DNA of 64,000 nucleotides from Tupaia tana (Eukaryota > Chordata > Mammalia > Scandentia > Tupaiidae). Location: contig JAKSZU010000016.1 of the NCBI GenBank assembly GCA_026018925.1, positions 33,165,377-33,229,376 on the forward strand, in the 5' to 3' direction. Position numbers and translations under genes: made by a program. The notes beneath the pieces are model-generated. The model saw nothing but the letters and a program-made list of their open reading frames with translations. It searched no databases and had not been told where the DNA came from. Position 1 is the stretch's first letter, and every line of letters starts with the position of its first letter. Below, piece by piece: positions 12,044 through 22,783 of this stretch.

Positions 12044-12087
12044 AATAAAGTAAAAATAAATTCTATGGTGCTTGTGTCTTTGTGTTG
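12044..12087 (+). terminator. Distal polyadenylation site of SFMBT2
   Basis: Two AATAAA hexamers (12044-12049 and 12055-12060) are followed by the GU-rich ggtgcttgtgtctttgtgttg (12067-12087). Cleavage is expected near 12070-12080. This is the strongest poly(A) signal set after the stop codon. Confidence 0.75.
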
Positions 12088-12225
12088 AAGGTTATTAAAT
12101 ATTACTTCCAGTTGTATTAGGATTATTGTGTTTTGAACTTTTGTTTTGCTTTTGCAGTGCACTAAAACGTTTATTTCTAGGTTAATAACCATGGCTCTTG
12201 GAAGTTCCTATGCAACCCTTTATTC

Positions 12226-12512
12226 CCCATAGTTTACTTATTTATTTTTATACACTTAATCACTGTATATCCTTACAGCTTGTAAACTGAATTTTCTCAG
12301 CATGAATACGCTGTATATTAGTCCAGTTAAAGATTTTATACATATTATCATCAACAGAAAATTTTTCATTTTCGTGTCCCTTAAATGTTTTGCTTTATTT
12401 TTCCCCTTGATTCCCTTCCTCTCACCCTCCCCCATTTTCCACCCTCCTCCCACACTGTCTCTAGTATCTGCAGTTGTTCTCCATGCTTTTATATCTTCCA
12501 GTCGCTTTTAAG
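12226..12512 (-). mobile_element. L1 3' UTR fragment, antisense
   Basis: Parallels the 3' UTR of the L1 at 600-900: shared cactgtatatccttac, catcaacagaaaatttttca, a C-rich tract at 12406-12460, and catgcttttat.cttccagtc. It starts about 150 bp past the gene end. Confidence 0.75.
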
Positions 12513-13231
12513 GTCAACTCTTAGCTCTGGAATTTTCTGCCCAAGGAGCCTGTATTTATTGTTTTTGTTGTTGAAATGTATATCCTTATGTTTCCACCTC
12601 TAGCCTTCCCATTTTCAATCATTTTAGTTAGTGTAGGATTACTGATGCTTTAGTAGAAAGATGGTTTTATATCTTTGAGAGCAATAGTTGAATCACCATA
12701 TTCACATTTATCACTTCCCTGTAGGTGTCACACACAGGTCTTCTGAGAAGAGAAAGCTATTGGCACCCTACCCCTCAGCTGGAATCTCTCACAGGCAGAG
12801 CATTCCCCTTTGCCCTCTGCCACCAGGGTTCAGATAATGTCACCCAGGGACAGAGATCAGATAAAAGTGATTAAAAAGCACTTAGGTAATGGGAGATGCA
12901 GGGGTGCTGAATAATTTTTCCTCTCTTCAATCCCAGACTATCTCAAGTATCTTATTTCACGTTAAAAATATTATTTTGCCCTGCTGACAATGAAGTTCTG
13001 TATATAAGAGCTTTTGATTAAATTGTAGAAACTCTTCCTAATAGCAAAGCTTTAACAACAAAAATAAAGCCTAAGAGGGCAAAGTGGAAAATATATTGTT
13101 CATTTTTTTTTTTCAAAATATTCCAGAAGCAGATAGATAAAGGGTTATGTGGCTAAGTAAATATGATCATTCCATTTCTGTTTGTACTTGAAGGTCTTTG
13201 AGAACAGAAATGTAAAAACTCAATATGTTCC
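12513..13231. other. Unassigned intergenic sequence
   Basis: No reading frame, SINE or known repeat recognised. It includes a short GC-richer patch (12760-12860). Confidence 0.4.
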
Positions 13232-13491
13232 TTTTTTTTTTTTCTTTTGAGAGGTGTTTTTAGCTATAGGGCGCGTGCATTCGCCAGAAAGACAGAGAGA
13301 CATAGAAAGTGAGAAATCACCCCCCAGGGGGGATGGCCACGCCTCAATCCCTTCTCCTCCATTCTCCTCTTGGGATCTTGGGCACGCACGCACATGCACC
13401 CAGCGTGTTTAAGCCACCGGGTCCGGGATGTGAACCACGGTCGACTACATGGGAATTCAGCGACATAGTCATTACTCTAACTGCTGGTCCC
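13232..13491 (-). mobile_element. tRNA-derived SINE, group 1
   Basis: Antisense: T-rich tail, gctatagggcgcgtgca, body ggatggccacgcctcaatcc, head ctctaactgctggtccc. Some CpGs remain and the copy is moderately diverged. Confidence 0.9.
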
Positions 13492-14180
13492 TAAAAGCTG
13501 AATATTGTAATAAGCTGAAAACTGAACACTTGTTCACACTTCTAAATTGAATGAACCAAGGCAAAAAATTTGATTTCTTTTCATGTTGTCACCAAAAACC
13601 TATTTTCCATCCTTCTGCTAGTTAGCCAGGCTGATTACAACTTTCAGTTGACTTAAAGTTACTTCTCCATGATGCTAGGGTTTCTACTGTAACTATTTTA
13701 TGTTTGTGAGAGAACATAATGTTTATTGGTGGTTCAAAGACTAGATTTTGAAAATGTTGTTTATGTGGAGCATGAACTTGGGTGATCCCATGTGAAGACT
13801 GGACATTTTATTGCTGATGTGAAAATACTACATCAAAATAATAGGTGGGCTGAAAAGTTTTATTAGGGAATAGTTTCATCAACAGTTGTTTATAATGTCA
13901 GCCCAAGCCCGGATTGCAACACATGCCATTTAATGTAGCTTGTTTCTTGTGTCAACATATATTGTTTAGTGTCCTATAGCTGATATGTCTGAATAGTGTT
14001 TTGTAGTAATTAATAAGAAAACTCTTCCTTTGTTATTTTGAAGTCAGATTGACACAAAATGACCACTGCCACCATGTAGTCCTACTTGGGTCAAAATTTG
14101 TTTTGTGGTAGCTATTGTCATCTTTTCCTTGGAATTTTTGGAATGGTAGCTATACTATAGTTAGGTGACTTTGTATATAG
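13492..14180. other. Unassigned intergenic sequence
   Basis: AT-rich with no supported gene. The ggctgaaaagtttta near 13850 resembles the end of a mariner-type element, but no matching partner end was found. Confidence 0.35.
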
Positions 14181-14310
14181 GAGGGGACTACAAAAAGTTT
14201 CTAGAAAAAAAGATAGAATTAAAGTTGGATTTTATTTTGCTGCAAAAATCTGAAATTCATGCATAGTTGTTTCATAACACACATATTCCATGAACTGTTT
14301 GAACATCCCA
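14181..14310. mobile_element. TIR element (mariner-type MITE family 2), copy B
   Basis: Left end gaggggactacaaaaagttt; right end reversed gggatgttcaaacagttcatgg. It is the same terminal design as 5033-5158 but more diverged. Confidence 0.45.
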
Positions 14311-16317
14311 TGTGTAAAGAGAGAAAGAAACCAGAATAAAGACAGATAACATTGGCTAGAAGAAAGGGTACAAATGTTGCATGTTCTACTGGGTTTAAAT
14401 ACTTGTTCTATTGCTTTCCAGGGATGCAATACAAAACCTCCATTTCTTTTCTATAGATGGTGATACACTCATATGTGGTTGTTGGCAAGATTTTATGTTC
14501 GAGCGCTGTGTGATACAAGACAGAGCCTTAGCATACGGCAAGTAAATCAGATCCTCGGCTTTATCAGGCACCATTAGCTCCTGGGCCTTTGGCCACTTAC
14601 TCATTGGAACATCCTGGCCACAACTGTCATGGCCTCCCTCATACCCATCTCAGCAACCCAGGCCTGGCCTAATCAAATGCTTGAGAAGTTGGACCCCTCT
14701 TGCCATTTTGCTTTCATGTGAAGTACATGGCATGGAGTGTAGGACTTGGCTTCCCCCAATAGTTGACCAGAGAGACTGGGTAAGACCACCTACAGGTAAG
14801 GTACAGTTAGTATCCTAGAGCACCAGCCGACAGCAATGAAGGTGATGGGACAGGGCTAGCAGCAAAGCTTCCTTCCCTTCGCTCTTGACAAACTGTTCTG
14901 AAGAATGGTACGTATGCATGGCCTGTCCAGAGAGGTCTCACCTGATACAGAAACACCTGTGTTTACTTAAGCTGAGGCCAATTATATGATGTACCACCTT
15001 GTGTTTGTTTCCTTTCCTCCCTGCCTCAGTTTCCATTTTCTATTCCTGCTGCCTAGATATTATAATCCATATCAAAATATTGGCATATAAACTTTGCCTC
15101 TGACTTTATTATTGTTCAAATTCTAGATAAGCCATTTGGTATCAAAGTTTTCTAGAAAATATAGCCTTTCAAGGTGGGATTTTAGAATTGGATTGTCAAC
15201 TATCTGAGAGCACTAAGGATCCTTTTGCTCATAGTAGACGGGGGATAACGCAACATGACAATGACGTCACAGTCACTAAAGCTTTTACCTCTTTAAAGTT
15301 TAAAGTTAATTTGGATGAGCAGCAGGTAGAAGGCATAGTTGTGGGAGATTAAGTGTCTACTTCTTATGGTAAGGCAATGATATTAATAAAGATGGTGTGT
15401 TGAGTAACGACATTTGGTATCACTGGCCTTGAAAAAGGAAAACAGTATGCTTCCAGAAATAATTTATCCACTCAAGAGTCTCTAAGACATCTTTCAAAGA
15501 CTTTTATCTTATGCAGCCACAGGGAAGACCTGCTGAAAATGAGGCCCAAAATCTTAGGATAAGGATGACAGAACTGCAAAGGACTGTAAATGTGGAGCCT
15601 TGATAAGTCTCCTTTTTCAAAGTCAGCCCTGATAAGGAAAGAGTAAAAATCTGAAACCCAGGATGAATCATTAAATACATAAGCCAAGAATCTAAACACT
15701 CCTGGTTAAAGAGCCTCCTTCTCCCAGCAGGAGCACTTCTCTAACTTCACCTAATCGAGGTGCTTTGCAAAGTGACATCATTCCCGATATGTGTTTCCCT
15801 TCGACCCATCATCACTTCCACAATAATAACCAGATTTAAGTCTTAGCCTAGTTTGAGAAACACAAACCTGGTCTAGGAATAGCAGCACACACACCAAAAG
15901 AATTATAGGATGTGACTAACATACGCTAGCATAAGTGGGGGAAATGTGTGAGAACATATGAGGGTGTTAGACTAAGCAGAACAGGATGTAAGACTGGATA
16001 TGGGGAAATTCATGACATTGGAGCACTCTCCGGTTACTTGAGAGTCATTATTCTTATACAAACAGCTTGGAGACAAGTCTAATGATTACCCAAGATGGTT
16101 CCCAGATGTTGGCCTACAGTAGTAAATAAGACGAATATGCCAGAATATCTTTGTCATAGTACTGAGGAAGAGATCAGAAGCCTGAAAATATAGAGGATAT
16201 GCTGTTTAAATTAGGGTTAGGCTATACTACTGCTCTTTTTTATAATATTGGTAGCAGGGACATTAAACATTTTAACATTTGCTTGGTCCAAAGTGTTGAT
16301 AATGACGTGCCAATTGG
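14311..16317. other. Unassigned intergenic sequence, 2 kb without recognised repeats
   Basis: No SINE or obvious LINE in 2 kb, unusual for this window. Short frames (for example 14395-14604 minus) have no recognisable domain. It could be an old decayed element or conserved non-coding DNA. Confidence 0.35.
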
Positions 16318-16544
16318 ATTTTTTTTAAGTTTATTTCTTCCATGAGTGAGAGAGGTAGAGAGATAGGCACCTCCAACAATGTCTTGACACCACAACCCAC
16401 CCTCCCAGGCTGAACTGGCCTTGGATCTTGGTCAATCACATGCCTGGTATACTCAGGGAGGACTCTGGATGTAAACCCAGAACCTTCCCATATGGTTTAC
16501 CTTGCAGAGCACTGAATTTTACTACTGTGCCACCAGCTAGTCCC
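16318..16544 (-). mobile_element. tRNA-like SINE, group 4
   Basis: Antisense: ttttttaagtttatttcttccatgag (tail side), cacctccaacaatgtctt, head complement ctgtgccaccagctagtccc. Confidence 0.78.
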
Positions 16545-16671
16545 TCCACCAGTTAGACTTGTTGACCAGGAATCTCGGCAAAATACAAGCCTGCAAGAGG
16601 ATGGAAGATAAGTGCTTGCCTCATCAGTGAAGTTTTTAGATTCATGGACAGGGGCACATCAAGAACTGCCT

Positions 16672-16773
16672 GGGAAACCAGCAGATGGCACAGCAGTTCC
16701 ATTGCTGGATTCTCGCATAACCAGCCGCTGTTCGAGTTCCCGACCTGGTGGATTAAAAATCACACCAGGCATT
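16672..16773 (+). mobile_element. tRNA-derived SINE, 5' half of a split copy
   Basis: Head gaaaccagcagatggcacag and box ctgttcgagttcc, stopping at cacaccaggca. The missing 3' half resumes at 17263 with acaccaggcacgtgtgc, so this is one SINE split by the insertion between them. Confidence 0.82.
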
Positions 16774-17262
16774 AAATCGCTATACATCATTTAGATTGTG
16801 AAGAGACTTTACCCAGCATGATTTACACCTCAGTCTAGCCCAGTTGAGACTATTATACACATCCTCAGCAACAGATAACAAAATTTATCTGTGTCCCACA
16901 AATGTCTTACCTCTCCATTTCCCCCCCAATTTTCTCTTCCTACGCGCTTCCACTCCCACACTCTCTTTCCACTTTGTCTCTAGTGTCCATTACAATTTTA
17001 ATACTTCTATGTTCTCCAGTCTTTCAATCTCTACCAGAGAGTGTGGACAGTTGGTATATGTTAAGTGGTGACATATAATGTTTCTCTTTCATAGCCTGAC
17101 TTGCTTCACTCAGCAACAATTCTTCCATATTTGTCCACTATCAAATTCCAGGGCCTTGTTGTTTTTTATGGCTGAATAGTATTCTATGGAGCAAAAATTT
17201 TTTGATATGTAAAGTAAATGTGGAAAAATGTAAAAATAAATAAGTAAATGAAAAATAAATTA
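16774..17262 (-). mobile_element. L1 3'-end fragment inserted inside a SINE, antisense
   Basis: Aligns with the L1 3' UTRs at 600-1075 and 12226-12512: ttaaatcgctatacatc, catcctcagcaacagataac, C-rich tract 16920-16980, and ggctgaatagtattctatgg at the ORF2 end. The repeated acaccaggca at both borders serves as a target-site duplication. The last 80 bases (17184-17262) are A-rich and unexplained, perhaps a 5' inversion or filler. Confidence 0.75.
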
Positions 17263-17442
17263 CACCAGGCACGTGTGCACCCAAGATCTCAGGAGGAGAG
17301 TAGAGCAGAAAGGGTTGTGGTGTGACCATCCCCTCCAGGGGGTGATTTCTCATTTTTCTTCTGTCTGTCTCTGTCTCTTTCTCTCCCCACCAAGTATACG
17401 TGCCCTATGGCAAAAACTATATATAAAAAAAGAACTGCTCTA
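17263..17442 (+). mobile_element. tRNA-derived SINE, 3' half of the split copy
   Basis: Continues the SINE exactly where the 5' half stops: acaccaggcacgtgtgcacc, then agggttgtggtgtgaccatc and gtgccctatggcaaaaac. Confidence 0.82.
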
Positions 17443-18623
17443 TAGGGAAAGGACAAGTTTTTATACATTCTACCTCTTCTAAGCAAAAGTCATCCTGTTC
17501 GGTGGGCCTGTTTGGAGACAGCACTTATTGTACTTAAGTATCATGTTCTGACTTACTTATTGGGTTATTTGTTAGGCTACCTGTCAAGTGGGGCCCAAGT
17601 GATAAGTGGACTGTGAAACAAGTTCAGGCTGCACCTCCAAAACTACAACCCTAGAGTTCCAAAGAAGCTGCATGTGTGCATGGTGGAAAAGGATACTGTG
17701 TGGCCTCCCTGGTAAGCTTTGACAGAAGAGTCAGAAGTAGACTCCTGCTGGGCTTCTGGAATATATTCAAGCCTTCCACAGCAGAAAACACTTCTATTTA
17801 AAACTCTTCTAGCATTCTGTTTAGCCCTAGCAGATACTGAATGGCTATCTGTGGGATACTAGATAAGTTTTCAACCTGAGGTGTTCACCATGAGCTATGC
17901 ACGTTCAGATTTACCAAAAAGAAAGAGTACATGTGGAAAGGGCAGACTTGGAAGCAATCCACTGTAGGGGGGAAGTTGTATTTTAGGTATCAGACTTCAG
18001 GAGGTCTCTTAGATACAAATAAACCATGTGAGCACATGCCACCTATCTCTAAGAAAGGAGGATCTGTCCCTCCGCTCATACCTATGGCTTCATGATGGAA
18101 TCTCTTTAACCAACCGATGGAGAAAGAAAGGACTCAGAGCTGGTTCACAGATGGGTCTATGTGATATGTTGGCTGTAGTCAGAAATGGACCAACAGCATT
18201 ACAATCATTCCTGAGAGTGATCCTAGGAAATGGGACAAGGAAATCTGGAAAATAGGTATGAGGATGTATTGTTGGGAGTGGGTAAAACCTTTGTGAATCT
18301 TTGTGTATGATGTTGATGCTCATTGGAGAGAATCTACAGCAGAGTATTCTCAACAACAAGGTGGCTATGATGACCTTTGCTGTGGGTGTTGAGCAGTGTC
18401 TCTCAATGACCACCATTGCTTGTGCTTGAGCTCCTGAAGAGTGGACCCGTTGTGGCAATGATGGAAATTATACATGGGCACAATGACATAAGCTCCTTCT
18501 CAACTAGACTGATTTAGTCACTGTCACAGCTCAGTGTCCAATTTCCCAATAGCTATGACCCTATTATGGCATCATTCTTTGGGGAAATCAGCCTACCACC
18601 TTTTGGTTGCAATGGGTTTCTTT

Positions 18624-18867
18624 TTTTTTTAATAATTTTTTATTTAACTTTATTTATTTATTTATTTTTAATTTGACCAGAGAGGGACAGAGCAAGAGAG
18701 AGAACGAGAGCAAGAGAGTGAAGTAGTGAGAGAGAGAGAGAGGGAGGGAGACGTAAATTGAGAAAGCAAGCTGCCAGGTCCAGGATTTGAACTGTAGTCA
18801 GCCATGTGGGAGGCCAGTGCACTTAGCCACCACGCCACCTGCTGGCCACATGCCACCTGCTGACCCT
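18624..18867 (-). mobile_element. Short tRNA-derived SINE, group 3, nested in ERVL
   Basis: Antisense: T-rich tail, tttatttttaatttgaccagag, GA-rich segment, aggtccaggatttgaactg, head complement ccacctgctggcc. The head is partly duplicated (gccacctgctggcc/gccacctgctgaccc). A duplication caatgggYttcttt flanks it. Confidence 0.82.
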
Positions 18868-18993
18868 ACAATGGGCTTCTTTCATCTTAAAGAAAACTGT
18901 ATTGTTCTTACCAAAACTGATACATATCCTGCTATGGGTTTGTACTCTCCACTTTTAACATTTCACTCTTCAAGCCTTTAAGAATGGCTGATA

Positions 18994-19268
18994 GGGACCA
19001 GCAGTTGGTGTAATGGCTATGTTGCTGGACTCCATGTAGTCGACTGCGGTTAGAGTCCCAGACCTGCTGGCTTAAACTCATGCCAGACACGTGTGCGTGT
19101 GTGCCCATGATCCTAAGAGAAGAATGGAGGAGAAGGTATTGCGGCATGGCCATCCCCACTGGGGAGTGATTTCTCACTTTCTGTCTCTCTGTCTCTCTGT
19201 CCTTCTGGTGAGCACAGCACCCTATAGCAGGGGAGGGAAAAAAAAAAAAAAAATCTCCAAAAATAAAA
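18994..19268 (+). mobile_element. tRNA-derived SINE, group 1, nested in ERVL
   Basis: Head gggaccagcagttggtgtaa, tail ccctatagcaggggaggg plus A-rich run. The flanking duplication is aagaatggctgat / aagaatgactgat. It sits 126 bp from an antisense group-3 SINE. Confidence 0.9.
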
Positions 19269-20117
19269 AAGAATGACTGATCCATCTACAAAATACCCAC
19301 ACAACATGGCCTCAGGCTGAAATCTATTTTAAGGCAAAAATATTATGATAATGCTCTATCGTATTTACGATAAATTCACATAACTGAGATTTCATGATAG
19401 TTCACATGACTGAGGGATTCACTTCATCACCCAGAAGCAGCCAGCCTGATAGATCAGTGGAACAGCTTTGGCATCCCTTGAAGAACTGCAACCTGTAGGT
19501 GTAGGATACTGTCCTCCACTTGCTTCATTTGCACTGAGCCAGTTGCCAAGATACAGTACTATGTTCCCAAGAGCTTGAAGGCACAAACAGATCCAAATAA
19601 TGAATGCAGGGTATGCCCCGTCACCATTTATTCTTAATGACTCACTTGTTGAATATTTCCCAGGTGCTGTTAAACTGGGAGCTGTGATACTATCGTTGGC
19701 TGCTTTAGTCTTTTCACACAAATGGACTACCCAGCAAAAGAGACACTTAATGTGCTTGGTTGCATGAGAGAATACAGTTAGTACTGTATAATGACATCAG
19801 AAAGCTGAGGGGTTTAATGGAAGTATGTATGTGTTAATGTGGTCACTAACAATTGTATATAGGTCATTGAAGCAGCAGAGTTCAACAGGAACGAGGCAAC
19901 TAAGGACTTAGATTCCTTGTCAATATGAATTCTGAATCATTTCACCAGACCACGAATCTGTAATTCAGAGTAGTGGAAAAAGTAGATGAGTATTAATTAC
20001 AGTCTTGAGACTACTTTGGCAAAGGGAGCTTGGTATCCTTATCTTAAGTCATTTTTTTAAGAGGGTAATTGACTACCACCTTGAAGAACTAGATATACAC
20101 TTTCCCTCTTCTTCTTC

Positions 20118-20157
20118 TTTTTTCTTTTTAAGCTTATTTTGTCCAAAAGACAGAGAC

Positions 20158-20224
<67 letters not shown>

Positions 20225-20392
20225 AAAGTACCACTAACAGGGTCCTCATGTAACTACTCATCCCCAGTCTCAGCTGGATCAGATTACAGGCAAACCATGT
20301 GCTCCTGGCATGCTTGGGGAGGTTCTAGGTCTTGAACCTAAGAAATTTACTATGCATGTTCAGTTGTGTTACCACTGTACCATTCCTGCCCC
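20118..20392 (-). mobile_element. tRNA-like SINE, group 4, with expanded (GA)n
   Basis: Antisense: tctttttaagcttattttgtcc, a GA tract, then gtaccactaacagggtcctc and ggttctaggtcttgaacc. The head ends around ccactgtaccattcctgcccc. It lies just before the ERVL polypurine tract. Confidence 0.72.
20154..20226. repeat. (GA)n microsatellite inside a SINE
   Basis: GA dinucleotides broken by periodic gaaaga units, grown from the group-4 SINE's internal GA-rich segment. Confidence 0.9.
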
Positions 20393-20433
20393 GTCCCCAC
20401 TTACACTCTTAAGGGGGAAAAAAAAAGAGATTT

Positions 20434-21123
20434 TGTTCTCAAAGATTGAGTAGGATATAATGGGAGAGTGCATCTAAGTGCATCAGGAATTGATGGCATT
20501 GGGTCACTTCATACCTTCCCCAGACTTACATAACATCAACTGCTGCTTCACGTGTAGACCCAGCCATGGCTGCTGTTACCTCATCTCCCAACACTACGAG
20601 CTGTACTGGCTTCCCCAGGATCAGAGTCTGCCCCAGCTCAGGCTCTCCCCTATCCACAAGAGTGGCAGCCACAGGCTTTCTGGCACTCAGAATCCTTTGC
20701 ACCCAACCCATCAGAGTTCTAGTCCCTACCATCATTTCTAGGTCAAGACAAAGTACTAGGCTGTTAGATTTGGCTTTTTTGGGTGACAAAACCTGGAGTC
20801 CTGGAAGTTATTATCTCATGGTACAAACTTTGATCAATGAGATACAGGTTATAACTGGTAAATTCCTCTCTCATCTTTTTTCCAGAAGGACTTTCCCCCA
20901 TATGGTGGTTAAATACAGTCTGTCCAGAGACAGCCCACATGACTGAGAATCTTCTGGTGTTTTTTCACAGAACCATGGCCAACATTATGTTGCACCATTG
21001 GTGTCTACGCTTTCTCCTTGCTTACCTAACTTTTTCAGCTTGGGTTATTTCCTCCCCTCTAATAAAGTATCAGCTTATAAATTTTTTCTTGGGATTTGTT
21101 TTCTAGGGAATTGAGCTGAAACA
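20434..21123 (+). mobile_element. Probable ERVL-type 3' LTR with polypurine tract
   Basis: A purine run aagggggaaaaaaaaagaga (20411-20430) precedes a TG start (tgttctcaaag), as expected of a polypurine tract next to a 3' LTR. Near the other end a hexamer AATAAA (21061-21066) and terminal CA (gagctgaaaca, 21123) fit an LTR R-U5 end. It lies downstream of and in line with the ERVL pol remnant. The LTR subfamily was not identified, and the 5' border is inferred. Confidence 0.5.
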
Positions 21124-21929
21124 GTAAACATTTAGAAGTAGCTATTATTATACTCACATATGCAATGTGCAAATAATTATGACAAAATATTCTGGTATCA
21201 TTCAGCAGTCATCTGGACGCTGGGAAATCTACCAGCCTTCTGTAATTGGGATGCTCTTAACATGAATCTTTTTTGGAATTACTTTAAGAAGGGTTAGAGG
21301 TTAAAATTAAAAATGTCCTTTCTGATTGTTAAAGTAGCATGTGTGCATTATAGAAAATTTGGAAAGTAGAGGACAGTTATTAAATTACCCCATTATCTCA
21401 TTATGTCTAATTATCATTTTTATAAACATGGAAATTGACAAAATTATCATTTTACCATGTATATTTACAACATAATATTGAAATCAAGTTCCTTAAATGA
21501 TCTGAGAATTTTTCACTGTTTTTGGTAATCTGGTTTTTGTTCTATGATATGGTTAATATTTTAAATATATTAATACTTTTATTTTAAATGTTTAAATAAA
21601 ATTTTAAATATCTCAACATAACATACAAATGTGTGCAAGTATATACTCATTCCATATCTATGAACATTATCATTTGCCATATTTGCTTCTGATAGTTTAT
21701 CTTTGAGAGTTGAAACTTCCATATTCTGTCTGATTCTTTCCCCCAATATTTATGAGGTTATCACTGTACTGATTTGGTGTTTAAGTCCTAAGATTGATTT
21801 TACTATTACTATAATTTGTATAAAATCACTAATAGATGTTACTTCTGTGAGTTTTCAAAATTTTAGTGAGTATTGCATGTATCATATTGCTACTTGCATC
21901 ATATTGCAATTAGTGCTTTGGGCCCAATA
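21124..21929. other. Unassigned AT-rich sequence
   Basis: No gene. Weak L1M-like text (catttgccatatttgc, gtatatactcattcc) suggests the flanking antisense L1M may extend to about 21470, but I cannot fix a boundary. Confidence 0.3.
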
Positions 21930-21952
21930 TTGTGTTTATGTGATTTACACAT

Positions 21953-22028
<76 letters not shown>

Positions 22029-22555
22029 GAAATTCATTTATTTTTTATTGCTGCACAAATTCTATTAAATATACTATGATTTATTTATCCATCCTCCTAT
22101 TGGTAGATCTTTAAGTTAGTCTCAATTTTTTGCTATATTGGAGGATGTTGCTATGATCATTTTCATATGTATTCTCACACAGGCACATAGCAATATCTCT
22201 AAAGAATATGGCTCTAAATTGTTGGGCCTTGGACCTTTTTAGGTTTACTGAATATTGCGAGCATTACCACACACGGTGGTACCAATTTGCATTCTTGCCA
22301 GTAATACATGAGAGTTATCTCTACTCCATAGTCTTACCCACATGTTAGCAGAGTTTTAAATTATTACCAATCTGACAAGTGTGAAAATGGTAACTCAATA
22401 TAGATTTGATTTGCATTTCTCTAATCACTGGTTTTGTTTAGCATCTGTTCATGTGTTTATTGGCCATTCATGTTTTTCTTTTGTAAATTGCTCGTCTGTA
22501 ACCTTTACACATCCTCATTGTGTTTCTGCTTCCTTTTCTCTGATTTATAAAGAGT
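21930..22555 (-). mobile_element. Old L1M ORF2 3' fragment, antisense
   Basis: Reversed L1M text: atttatttatccatcctcct, accaatttgcattcttgcc, gatttgatttgcatttctcta, tgttcatgtgtttattggcc. It is diverged and interrupted by the TA/TG microsatellite. Confidence 0.75.
21954..22028. repeat. (TA)n(TG)n(TA)n microsatellite
   Basis: Alternating TA for about 36 bases, then TG for about 14, then TA for about 24. It may form cruciform or Z-like DNA, and its length is probably polymorphic. Confidence 0.95.
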
Positions 22556-22783
22556 ATTTTAAAGTGTGTTTATTTCTTCCATGAGAGAAAGACAGGGGGA
22601 AGGATATCCCCAACAGGGTCTTCACACTGATACATCCCAGTCCCAGCCAGTCCAGATCATAGCCATGCATGCACATGACTGCACATGCATGCACCTGCAT
22701 GCACAGATAAACATAGGGCAGCTTCAGGACACAAACCCATGACCTTTTCATGTGAGGTCTGCATCCCAGAGCATCTGTCATCC
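22556..22783 (-). mobile_element. tRNA-like SINE, group 4, 5'-truncated
   Basis: Antisense: gtgtttatttcttccatgag, ggatatccccaacagggtct, a repeated catgcatgcacatg segment (22662-22707), caaacccatgaccttttcatg. The head is missing. Confidence 0.68.

Larger units (their letters stand above)
7172..12075 (+). other. SFMBT2: Long 3' UTR of SFMBT2
   Basis: About 4.9 kb between the stop codon and a strong poly(A) signal pair. It contains none of the tRNA-derived SINEs that otherwise occur about every 1.4 kb, and only one weak MIR relic. This depletion is what purifying selection on a UTR would produce. Several frames of 60-146 codons occur (for example 9431-9871), but none shows a recognisable domain or repeat of the gene's frame. 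The 3' end is inferred from signals, not transcripts. Confidence 0.7.
17487..20110 (+). pseudogene. ERVL-type endogenous retrovirus, pol remnant (RNase H-integrase)
   Basis: Piecewise translation on the plus strand resembles ERVL pol in collinear order: an RT-to-RNase H connection (LLLGFWN near 17745), an RNase H box SWFTDGS at 18138-18158, the integrase N-terminal region near 18430-18475 with zinc-binding residues lost, an integrase core segment around 18868-18960, and HHPEAASLI near 19425-19450. In-frame stops (one two codons after SWFTDGS), frameshifts and two SINEs (18624-18867 and 18994-19268) break it, so no protein can be made. Beyond about 19720 the match fades. gag, the RT core and a 5' LTR were not found; an env is not expected for this group. 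The assignment is from motif order, without alignment. Confidence 0.72.

Noticed and set aside
14395-14604. 69-codon minus-strand frame beside the TIR element, suspected transposase remnant
   Set aside because: No DDE/D motif or mariner signature is visible, so I could not support it.
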